Assembly (NCBI RefSeq): GCF_016802725.1
Contig: NC_052675.1
Location: forward strand, 8,259,622-8,323,621
DNA length: 64,000 nt
Reading direction: 5' to 3'
DNA from: Solenopsis invicta
Taxonomy: Eukaryota; Arthropoda; Insecta; Hymenoptera; Formicidae
The notes beneath the pieces are model-generated. The model had not been told where the DNA came from, ran no database searches, and saw only the letters and a list, made by a program, of their open reading frames with translations. The number at the start of each line of letters is the position of its first letter. Position 1 is the first letter of the stretch. Made by a program: the position numbers and the translations under genes. Below are positions 13,464-24,108 of the stretch, in pieces.

Positions 13464-13508
13464 ACATATACATACATGCATACATACATACATACATACA
13501 TACACATG

Positions 13509-13540
<32 letters not shown>

Positions 13541-13560
13541 TACAGAGAGAGAGAGAGAGA
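13464..13560. repeat. Compound microsatellite (ATAC)n(TA)n(CA)n(GA)n
   Basis: Four different simple repeats follow each other without a break: catacatacata, tatata, acacaca, gagagaga. The open frames on both strands here are products of the repeat. Confidence 0.95.
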
Positions 13561-13672
13561 AAATTTATATATTGCGCATTATGTATATTATACTTTAGGA
13601 AAAAATTAGAAATTATTGATTTAATGCTATCATTAAGTATTATTACAAGCAATTATATAAAAATTTTGAAAA

Positions 13673-14412
13673 TTAGTCTTTACAGTATCGTACAGGGCAT
13701 TGCGGGGCTAAACAGCTAGGTTGATAGCAACAGTCTGAACCTCGACGATACCATTTGGTCGTCTAAAAATAAATTATATAAAGTATATACCCTTTGAATA
13801 TGTATAATGTATATTCAAAATTTATGCAACAATTATACAGATCCATAATAAAAACCTTGCTAGCTTGTTTGAAATGACTAAACTCATTAAAACATTATAT
13901 ACATACACCCTGTTGAACATAGCTGCGGCCAGGAATCGAGTCAGTTAATTCTGATCTGATTTCACGTAGATTTGAAGTTTTAATAATTATGGCGGTCGAA
14001 CAGTAAGTAATAAGAGGCCTTTTTATAGCAAATGTCCATGCAGGCTTACATTCATCAGGGCTAGGCTTAACGTACCATGCATCGGGATCGTATCTGGGAT
14101 CGTATTTAACACATGTCATTGGTTGTTTGTTACTGCGTCTGGAATTAATCAAGGCGTATTCTTCATTCCTTTCTGATCCTAATTGAATTTCTCTTTAGGG
14201 CTAACAATTTATTAATTTGAGCCTTTGTCTTTGAACGAAACATATATTTCTCACAAAGAATCCATTTCTGCAAAAAGACACTTTAAACGACGTAGCTCTT
14301 GGCCAGTGCTACACGTTCTGTTAGAAAAGCCCCAGTTTCCAAGCGCTTCTGCCACACCCGTACCGAAGCCTCTGGAAAACTCGTACGTGCACGGCATTGT
14401 CGGTACTGCCAT
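13673..14412 (-). CDS. Unrecognised small cysteine-rich protein (159 aa), three exons
   Basis: Rebuilt on the minus strand as 14412-14255, 14138-13907 and 13762-13673, totalling 480 bases with all phases matching. Start ATG 14412 has a good context (aaaaaATGG) and an upstream in-frame stop. Donors are GTGAGA (moderate) and GTATGT (strong); acceptors are attccag and attttag. The protein has no signal peptide or membrane segment. The middle exon has a charged/aromatic segment (CVKYDPRYDPDAWYV) and the end is cysteine-dense (SDCCYQPSC, PQCPVRYCKD). It lies tail-to-head just downstream of the CDY-like gene on the same strand, about 700 bp after that gene's stop. I do not recognise the family. A structural role (for example cytoskeletal or sperm-tail) would be speculation. 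The codon frame stays open over all three exons and the phases agree, which is the main support. Confidence 0.65.
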
Positions 14413-14685
14413 TTTTTCCGAATACTTGTCAATTTTGCGAAAATGTCATACACAAATATCGTTCTACAGGAAGGAAAATAGATCCATTGGCTGTTTGAAT
14501 TGTGAAGTTTGTTGATTAATCTTCGAACTTCTTTTTAAACAATTGCGTAATTTTCGCAAATACATACGTGAAATGCGAACTAATGAATTTGGTAAACAAC
14601 GTAATGTATCAGAAATATAATTTGAGTCTTACAATGAATGTACCTTTATTTTAATCTAACAGTAATAACATAATGCAGAAGGATA

Positions 14686-14766
14686 TTGTATATATATGTA
14701 CATATGTATATGTATATAAATTATATATATATACATACACATATATACATATATATATTTATGTAT
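14686..14766. repeat. TA/CATA-rich low-complexity tract
   Basis: Alternating tata, catata and gtata units without a fixed period. It lies just beyond a minus-strand AATAAA (tttatt at about 14646) that may end the CDY-like transcript. Confidence 0.8.
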
Positions 14767-15124
14767 AATAAATTTATAGCTAAATGATCTAATAGTAAAA
14801 TAGTCCATCTTTTTGAGTGATTCTCAATATTTGTCTTATATCTAAATTATATCTTATAGCATATGCATTGACGTAGAATGTCACATCGAAATTTGCTTAT
14901 ATGACATTATCTTGACTTTGTATGTCATACGATTTTGTTGCCATCTGCACCAATATTCACAAACCATCATTTCTGATTTTTAAAACAGATCAGGACCACA
15001 AATAAACAGTAGTGTATGCACTGAAATTAATATATTCTCACACAATAAGTAATTCTAATAAAGTATAAGATATCGCGTCATATATTAATTATATTTCATC
15101 ATATATAAAAAAGTTACCGTTTGT

Positions 15125-18100
15125 TTACTGAATTTTGCCATCAATGTAAGCTTTTATAGCAGTCTGGCATTCCACCGAGCACCAATGCTGAATCAATAAA
15201 TATGTTTCTGATTCAAGTGCAGCATCTAATTTTTTTCGTAGACTGTGACGTAACAAAGCCTTTGTTGCTTCCATGGACTAAAAATAGCAAATTTTTATTT
15301 AAAAAAATATAATCAGTAATTTATAAAATCACAATTGTGTATGCAGATGCAATTTTCTCTCTTTACAATGTATGTTACAAAAAAATAGATTTTATTATCA
15401 ACACTTTCATTTATCGTGCATTATATCACATCTCTTTTCCTTACAAATGAAACAAAGACAATATGTCATGAATATTAAAAAGTTTCGTAATTACGAGTCA
15501 TGTGGGAGCAAACATAGAATCGAGAATGTATTAGCATTATTACCACTTGCGTTGATATAATCTCACTTATGACAATCGAATCTAGCGCAGTAAAGTACGC
15601 ACGCGATTTGTAAATATGTTTATCAAAATTTGTTTCTTCGTTTCTCTGATAAGCGCGAGTATCAGTGTGTATACAAGAATCAGCAGTAAGGCTAACAATA
15701 TTACGTTCAAGTATATGAAAGGAGTTCGTATTACGAAATTATGTGCTATACAAATAGATAGTTTTCACAAGTGATAATTCTGACGGCATGACAAATTTCT
15801 GTTCAATTAAAATAGATTGAAGGGGAAAGCGATTTACATAACTGTGAGCCATATGAGGTATGCAATGTAGTTCATGACCGATTTTGGATGCCTGGTTTGA
15901 CGGAAAGACTTTGTCAGTGCCCTAATGGTAAAGAATGTCCATGGACGAAAACTTTGGATAATTCAACTATGTTTCTCAATAATAGATCCATCTTGAAGGT
16001 ACTGAAAATATTGAAATAATTTCGCTAAAAAAATACTTCTTTTTGACATTTCTAACAGTCATGTTTCCTCACATAGTTTTGCACGCAATTAATGGAATTG
16101 GAGATATGCGAGCATAAACAAGAAGCAATGATAGTATATGGAGAAAGTGATACAAGTAATAGTAATCTAACACCATACAATGTGACAATGAATTGCTTAT
16201 GTCCGCAAACACATTACTGGAGGTTGCAAAGATTTACGTACGAGGAGTATGGTTTCATTCAAATATTTAGATGTGTCAAGGTACATCTCACGTGTATTAT
16301 AATGCACAGAGAGAGAAAATCGCTTCTGTATTTTGCAAGACAACAGCTTAGAAATATTTTTTATCATACATCTGTATGATTTAAACATTTTTTATCACAT
16401 ATAATTGCATAATATATAAAATTAAAATTCTCTCCTACATAGTTTCTTATTTGATAAAAATATTTAAATCTTGCAAGAATAGATGAGACTTAGAATTTTA
16501 TTTTGAAATAATATTTATATTTATATTTTATCACAACACGTTATTTACTGAATACAAACTTTTTAACGTAGAAAAGCATGTGCGAGACTTTGGAGTTTTG
16601 CGGCTATATACGATCTGACCTGTATTCAACATATTATAGATGTACATGCCCGGAAAAGCATTTATGCGTTTTCAAGAATAAAACACAGGTAAATGTGCAA
16701 GAATTGCTCTATTCCGGTCCTGCTTATATAGCTTATTGTTACCGTTATTAAATATGCAAAGATATTGCTATTTAACATAAATGTAAAAAAAATAAAGTAC
16801 TTTTAAGAACATAATGTATGTAAAAAATAATATATATATAAAATATATCTTAAAAAATTATTAACAAAATTTAAAAAAGAAATAATGTTATATCATTTAC
16901 CTGAGACGACTGATCACTCATGGCCTTCAACGATGGTAATAATTCTACTTGAAACCGATCAGGCCATAAAACTCGAGTAACAAGACCGGCTCTTAACGCT
17001 TCACTTGCTGTTAGAGTCCTTCCACCCAAAAGAAGTTCGCTTGTCTACCGAAACGTATAGATATATTATTTGTCTATTAGTGTCTTATTTTCATGTTATC
17101 ATGTTTTTACGTTAAATTTATGTTATGAAATTGCTTACGACTTACAATTGCACTGCCTAGTATATGTGACAAGGTGAAGACTGCAGCACCTTCGGCGATT
17201 TGTCCTAATTTCCCATAAGGCGTACAGAATGTCGCTTTATCACTAGCAATTACAAGGTCAAAAAGAGGCAACATTGTCACTCCAAGCCCAATGGCAGCAC
17301 CTTGTACGCCAGCGACTATGGGTTTATTGAAAGTAGCCAAACTTTTTATGAAATCTCTAAAAAAAGAGAGAAATAAAAATTTTAATAAAATATATAAAAT
17401 ATCATATTAGTCAATATCATACGCTTAAATACATACTTGACAGCATGTGCCAACTCCTGAGCGATAGATCGTCGTTCCTCCTTATTTGTATGCAATAATG
17501 TTGAAAGATCAAGACCTTCACAAAAACTTGTACCTGTAGATGTTAGCAGTACTACTCTACATTCGTCATCTCTTTTCAATATTGACAGAGCTTCTCTGAA
17601 TTCTTGCATTACCTAATATTGTTAAGAGTAATATAATTAGCAGTTTATAACGAGGGCGGGGGAAGGAGGAGCAAGTTGAAAATCATCTGAGCGTGAAAAT
17701 ACTTACTTGCAATGTAAGAGCATTTCTTATTTTCGTTGAAGAGGATGGCGTAAGTATTAATTGTACGAGATTACCATGTCTACGTACATTTATTTCCTTA
17801 TTGCTGAATTGACTTTGCATTTCCGTTTTCGTTTTGTTACTGTCTACGTCCAACGTTTTCGTAACACTTGTATTTACTGGAACATTGTATAATATTTAGT
17901 ACATGATTTATACCAAATTACTTTTAATAAATTTTAACATTTTATCATTTTCTCGCATAAAAAAGTGAATAAATTTACCATTGAGTTTTTATCTAACAAA
18001 GAAAAAATATTATTGTAAGTAAAGAAATGTTTACCTTTACCTTTGCTCTTTCGTGTGGTCGTAACATTTTTAGCATTGCCAACTGAAAGAGCGGTAACTG

Positions 18101-21100
18101 CTTCAGCAAGACAAGCAGATAATTCATCCTCCTCTTTCAAAGAATCCTCAGCATTGTCAACATCATTTGCCCTAGCAAAAGTCACTTTACTTTTCACAGC
18201 CTTTTTGCTCTTTGCTGTTACTTTTCCTGTGACTGCACCATTCGATGATCTAGTTGTGACTTTACTCGAAACATTGTCCTCAACCGCAGGAATGTTTTCC
18301 TGTTGCTTCCCGATCTTATCGACTTTTTTGATTTCCGATTTCTTACCGGGACGCCCAACAACAGCAACTTTTTCTTCCGCAACAGGGTTGCTAGCTATGA
18401 TAGCTGGGGTAGCAATAGCAGCACTGGTACTAGTAGCAGTAACATCGGTATCAGACTTTTGTACCGTTTTCTTTTTCTTTTTCGCATTATTAATTTTCTC
18501 TTCTTGTGAATCTCGTCTTTTTTTGGCAGATCTCAAGGAATGAATTGTTCCATCTTCCGACTTGGTGACTTCTACAGATTTCTCGGGTGCATCAATACTA
18601 ACTCTGGGACTTCCAGATGCGCTCGAAAATGAACTAGACGAGTGTCTCCTAACAATGATGGACGCGTCAGCCGCATTTCGAATTTTTGCCGGAAGAATAA
18701 ATTCAGTGGATGAAGCAGCAGCGTTAGTTTTCGATGTAACCTGCTCTACTATCTTTTTGTCTACTTGAACATCAGACGGATGAATCGTAGCTCTTTTTGA
18801 TCTCGGTGATACCTTTGTAACACCTGTGACAGTTGACGTACGCAATCGCAACACGGCATTGCGAACCAATTTCTTTCTGATTTTAAGTTCACGTTGTACC
18901 TTTTGCAGATCCATCACCTTCGCTCGTGATTTCGTAATTGGAACCAGGCGTTTTCTATCTGGTTGCTCTACATCGTATAGTAAATTGACGACACCTTCGT
19001 CCTGCAACAATCTATCTATCTCATTTATAATCTTTTTCTTGGGTTTCGCGTCACCAGACGATCCTTCGGCCGTCCGTTTTGGCGATTTCGAGACAACTTT
19101 TGGAGGAGTCTTCTTAGACGGCGGAGTCAATTTAGTTTGCAGCTGAACAGGTTTCTTTTCCATTGGCATTTTTTGGCGCAGCAATCTCTTTACCATTTTT
19201 CTTTTGGCAATCGGTTCTTTCTTAACAAGACTAGGTTTTGACTGTTTCAGGGGAGAATTTTCAATTTTATTCAAAACTGGTTCTACCTTATTGGATTGTT
19301 TACTCGTTACTTCTTTCACGTTGGTTTTCTCATTATTTACAACATCAACGTTCGTCGCGTTGCTCGCCGCAACATGATTTCCAATCGTCAAGCCATCGTC
19401 AGAAATCTGCTTTTCTTCAATTTGTTTCTTATTTACCGAAACTTTTCCCTTATATACCTTCTGCCGTTTTATTATCGTGTTTTGTTCGTGCTCCCTTGCT
19501 TTTTCAGTGGGTTTGCGCTTTCTGCCTGATCTCGACTCTTCTACTCGTGTGCTTATCTGTTCCTGATTCTTTCCTCGAGGTGGGGAACACAGATCAATCT
19601 CGACAGATTTTGCATTTGGTTGCGCGTTTTCACTCGCTAAATCTATATTAGCTTCCTTTTGTTGTGTAGCAAGCGGACTTTCCACGTCAGTAGTCACATC
19701 CTTAGATGCTTTAGTAGGCGCTGCTCGGAACGTTTTCTTTTTCCGCGATGGAATCTTCTTCGATGGTGTTATGGGCAATTCAAGGAGCTGCTTTAGCGCT
19801 AATTCTCGTTCAACTAAAGGATCAAGTTTTGGTGGATTGCTTTGCTCGGACTGTTCTGGCGTTTTGTTTTCTTCTGCGAGAACTGGTGGCTTCAAAATGG
19901 ACCAGTCAGGATCAATGTCACCCTCTAAAATAGCTAATAGTTCCTTGTTATCAGAATTACTATCCTTGCCCGCTTCTGTCGTTGTGTTTCCCGCTGCTGT
20001 CTTTTTATCACAGTTATCCAGTGCCGATTGTGCAGTTTCAGAAGAGGAAGATGAATTTGGAGAGGCGGTTTGCTGTGGCAGTGGTATAAGTTTTGGTACT
20101 GGATTCACTGGACCACCCGCCAATTTACTAGACAGCCTTTGCGTTAATTTCTTTACAAAGAATATGTCTGGTCCACGTGGGGTATCTACGCTCTTCTGCT
20201 TTTCGCGAAAACGCTCCTTCAATACCTCCGTCACTTCTGCTGGTGACGCTATCTGGCTGGTTAAATGCCGAGAACGATTTTTAGGAACTGCAGTGTCATG
20301 CGGCGACGCGTTAACCGCACGCGCATCCATACTTCGTGAAGATCTGCTCGCAGCTGATACAGAATTCTTTTCATTTTTATTCAATGACAATGCGTCTTTA
20401 TTAGGCGATTTATTTTTCTTTTGATTTTCAATTCGTTCAGTCGATTGCTTCAGTGTGTTCTTCTCGATTGTACTTACAATATTATATGTCCCATCGTGTT
20501 CTTCATTTACAGAAAAGACTTTTTCTTGAGGAGTTACGACCGATTCACTCGAAACAGTCTGATCTGTCTTAGTTTCATCCAATAGGCTTTTCAATTCGAT
20601 CTCAACAGAATCATGAACTTTCGAAGTTGATTGCACATCTTCGTCTGTATTCTCAACGCCCCAATCGTCAAATATATCTTGAATAACGCTCCTTTTCTTC
20701 GTCGACGAATCCACTGCTTTGTGAGCAGGTGTATCATCTTGTTTATGCTCAGCTACCTCTTTGATGGTATTCTTACAAGTATCATTTTCAACTTCTGGCA
20801 GATTTGTTGTAATTTCTGACTCAACTTCTGTAATTATAATTTTTTCATCTATGATGATAGTGATATCTCCTTTATCCTCTTTCCCAGAACTAATCAGAGT
20901 TTTACCATCAGTAGCTTCTGCTTTAGTACTTTCATCGTTTACAACTGCAATATCACCATCGATTAGTTTTACAGATTTGTTATCGCACTTATTACTGTCT
21001 ACATAGTCTGTATTATTTTGCTGTTTACATTGTTCGATGAGTGGGGTGTCTATAACTTCTGTTACTTCTATTATAGTACCATCACTTTCCTGGCTATAAT

Positions 21101-21938
21101 CAATTAAATCAATCTTATTGTTCCCATGATCAGTTTCCACAATTTGTTTCTCTTGCAAGGTAATATTTTTCTGATTACATTCCTCATTAGTGTCTTTCTC
21201 TTTTGAACTAACAACTACATTTTCCTCTGTTGTGTCAGTCGCATCTGACATAGTCTCTACTAGTACGACAACATCTGTCCCCTCTTGCTCTAACTTCAGT
21301 TCAGCATCAGTTACTATCAAGTTATTCTGATTACTGTCATCATTATCTACTCCCCTGTGTATGAGTGTTTCAACTGACTCATATGAGTCATGAGTCTGGC
21401 CCCCGTGTTGGTTAAATCTAGACCTGTCTATCACTACAGTCGGTTTATCTATGACATCTGATTCAGACAAGCCTTCCATATCAAAATTTTGTAGACTATC
21501 CCTTAGCTCTTTATCTGCTATCATTTCAGCTGCAGGTATCGCTTGTAGCCTTTGGTTTTCCTCGTCGGGCAAGTGTTGTGACTCATGATTCAAATTTACC
21601 TTGTCTTTTGTATCATGATGTTCGACTTCGTCTTGTGCCATTTTATAAACATGCTCCACATTTCTCTGCTCAGATTCCACTTGATTCTTGGCCTCAATTT
21701 CCTCAGATATATCACTGTGACTCACATTGTAATTTTCTGGATCAACTACTATATGAATATTGGTATTGTCTATTGTTAATATACACTCTGACGCTGGCTC
21801 GCATGGCTTTGGCGAATCTTGGTCACCCTCTGTAGCAGCGGCGGTGACTTTTACATCTCGTTCGACGATCTGAACCGCTTGCGCGTCCGTTTGGATCTCC
21901 TCGACTACGAGAACTTGCGGCGAGCCTGATTGTTCCAT
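15125..21938 (-). CDS. CDY/CDYL-like crotonase-fold protein with giant disordered N-terminus
   Basis: Six exons on the minus strand: 21938-18035 (or 18041, a tandem donor), 17876-17707, 17612-17437, 17356-17146, 17044-16901 and 15277-15125, giving about 1585 aa. Residues 1-1300 come from one exon. They are low-complexity, acidic in the first half and Lys/Arg/Ser-rich with many KKK/RKR blocks in the second, typical of an intrinsically disordered nuclear protein. Residues about 1330-1585 form a complete enoyl-CoA hydratase/isomerase domain with the CDY pattern (GLGVTMLPLFDLV, TPYGKLGQ). The two glutamates usual in active hydratases are not seen at these positions, as in CDY proteins, so CoA binding or protein scaffolding is likelier than catalysis. 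Vertebrate CDYL is a chromatin co-repressor. No chromodomain is visible here. Start chosen at the first ATG of the long frame. Confidence 0.9.
15616..16751 (+). CDS. Secreted 16-cysteine protein, scoloptoxin(11)-like family, nested antisense gene
   Basis: Four exons: 15616-15685, 15823-15998, 16077-16280 and 16572-16751, predicting 209 aa. The last three junctions are clear (phase 0). The first acceptor is uncertain: tag at 15815 gives a better site but the wrong phase for the strong donor at 15686 (GTAAGG), while ag at 15822 fits the phase. The N-terminus (MFIKICFFVSLISASISV) is a signal peptide. The mature part has 16 cysteines in three similar blocks, each ending in a C-x-C-P element (CQCP, CLCP, CTCP), and finishes YCYRY. 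This resembles arthropod proteins annotated as U-/kappa-scoloptoxin(11)-like, which are widespread outside venoms, so toxicity should not be inferred. It lies wholly inside the last intron of the CDY-like gene, on the other strand. AATAAA occurs at about 16788. Confidence 0.78.
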
Positions 21939-24108
21939 GGTAAAATGCCAAGATGTCCCAAACTCTTGTCACTAAATCGTACAGTTTCCTGTTACGCAAG
22001 AAAATAATATCGTGATATAAATCTGATGACATTCGTGCTATCACATAGCTATGAAAACATTCATAACCTAATACGCGTTATCCTGCCACAGACGCCCGCG
22101 AACACCCGCGAATGCCGATCACAAGATAACGAGAACAGTGACGATGGTTCGTCTTATGAACGAGACGCATGGTGTAACTAGTCGCAAAGATCTAACGCGC
22201 AATTTGCTCAAACTATCGATGAACTTAAAATTTACATAAGGACGGCGTCGACGATAACACACGAGGTCAGGACGAATAGCGTATAGCGTGTATCGGACGC
22301 CCGACTATATCCCGCCGATCATCGAATGAATTTCGACGATTCGAAAACGCGAGAGTGCAAGACCGGTAGAGCGCGGCCCGAGAGTGGCATAATACGGCGG
22401 AACTTACCGTGCGACGGAGATGTATCCATACTTGTTGTACCCCAGTGAGAATCACATGATACACGCCGGTCTTCTCAGGGAGGGCGGCTGCGCGATCGCG
22501 CACGTTACCCGTAAAATCCGCGCCCGCGCGGAGCTCACACGGTCGGTCTTGCGAAAAAAAAAAACAATTATCCTGCGTGATCGACCAGCCCAAGCGCTAT
22601 GTTTACAAGAGCCAGGAGCCAGGAGCCACGCGCCACGAATGTCAACTTGAACGCCGTCGCGAACGCCGGAAGCCGCGATATCGCCGCGGTGCGCCCTTGA
22701 TATCGATTATCGCGCAGCGCGGGATAGATGCACGATCCCTCGACGCAGCTTCCGCGAGACGCGACCCACGACCCACACGGGCTTTCGTCGTCGCGACCAA
22801 CGTTACGCCAGTTATCGCAGAGCCGCTACGCGCTCGATCGCGGTGTCTCGTCGCCTATGTGTGCGTCGGTGTACATACGTGTGCATCCGCACGAGAATAC
22901 CGAATTCGGTTGCCCGCCCTGTGCCCTGCCTGCCCCTCCATGCCGCGCGCACATTGGTGCACTTTGCGGGCAGCTACGCATGAAGTTGTCCGAAGTGGTC
23001 CGAATAGACACGGGCCACGAGGAGCGCATTATTACTTCGTAAAGGGCGAAACTCAAACCGTATCTGTGGCCGTATCATGCTAAATATGTGCACACGTAGG
23101 TATACACAACGTAATAACAACAAGCAGGATACTCGTGTTGTATTTTTGCGTAAAAATATCTCATGTGCAACAGCCTGCAGGATGCATCGCGCGCAGCGCG
23201 GGCGACGGCGAGATCAAATTTCTTCAATTTCGCTACGCGTTTCGATTGGTAACGGAATCATGCGTGTCTATTGGTTATGTCTTCTGAGAACGATCACGGC
23301 CGCTACGATGTAAAGTAAAAAAAGCCCGCACAATGAAAAGCACAGGACCATGAAATAACAACAAACAATAGATTTCAACCGATCAAAAGTCATGAAAAAT
23401 ATCTGCGAATCAAACAAAAGTTGCAAAATCTATTATTGTTCCCTGTTCTTATCGTCTGTGCTTTTCATTGTGCAACAGGCTTAACTTTAATTTGGAGCGC
23501 CTCTAGGTCCAGAAAATGAGGACTACGTAGTCAACGTCGGTAATAATGTCCACGATTATTGTGATGTTTTCGCTCCAAATAATTCGGAGCATCGCGACCA
23601 TGACTGTACTGTTTTTCAACTTCTCGTTGCTACTGATGAATTCCTTTGAACGTTCGAAAAATAGAAACAAGTGAGCTTAATAGTCTGAAGTCACGATTGA
23701 AAGAAACGATTCAAATAAACACGTGCGCGGAGGAGGAGGAGGAGGAGTAATTGACAACTGTTGACAACTCCTGTGTCGCGCGAAATCCGAAGTGTTTGTT
23801 GTTTTCAACTTGCATTCCGAGAATTCTAGTTAATAACGTATTTTTCGCAACATATCGTTGGACATCGGATGCCTAACCATCGCTGTAGCTGTAATACTTT
23901 CTGTAGACATCATGTAAATACTGCGACTCACTATTATGAAACATCATACTTTTAGGTTACAGTACATGCAGATTTGCGATACGAATATTTACTTAATTTC
24001 TTTGTTCAATTTTTATAGAATTGTGTGAATATACACGTAATATATTCCTAAAAGAGATGTGCAATAAAGTCTAGCATCGATGTGAGAAGAATACCAAAGA
24101 ATACCAGA
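21939..24108. promoter_or_regulatory. CpG-rich divergent promoter region between the CDY-like gene and the coiled-coil gene
   Basis: The start codons of the two flanking genes are about 2.2 kb apart and point away from each other. The part at about 22270-23050 is clearly CpG-rich (many cgcg and gcgc), unlike the AT-rich flanks, and the frames up to 168 aa there are compositional. The 5' exons of both genes should lie here. A (GGA)n tract occurs at 23730-23748. No TATA box could be placed with confidence. Confidence 0.5.
23310..23491. repeat. Palindromic MITE-like element
   Basis: The left arm (about 23310-23379) and the right arm (about 23419-23491) are reverse complements with few changes. 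Both contain gcacaatgaaaagcacag, then a variable part, then aacaat and atagattt, then a caac end. The central loop is about 40 bp. The outer ends are taaag and ctttaa. No coding capacity. Size and shape suit a non-autonomous DNA transposon; the family was not recognised. Confidence 0.75.

Noticed and set aside
13464..13560. Regularly repeated units as a possible CRISPR-like array
   Set aside because: Units are 2-4 bp simple repeats with no spacers; the genome is eukaryotic.
19771..20424. 217-aa + strand open frame
   Set aside because: Antisense shadow of the long CDY-like exon; Ser/Leu-rich, no domain, no own splice or start evidence.
22577..23083. 168-aa + strand frame in the divergent promoter region
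   Set aside because: CpG-rich composition suppresses stops in several frames; Arg/Ala/Cys-rich with no conserved pattern.
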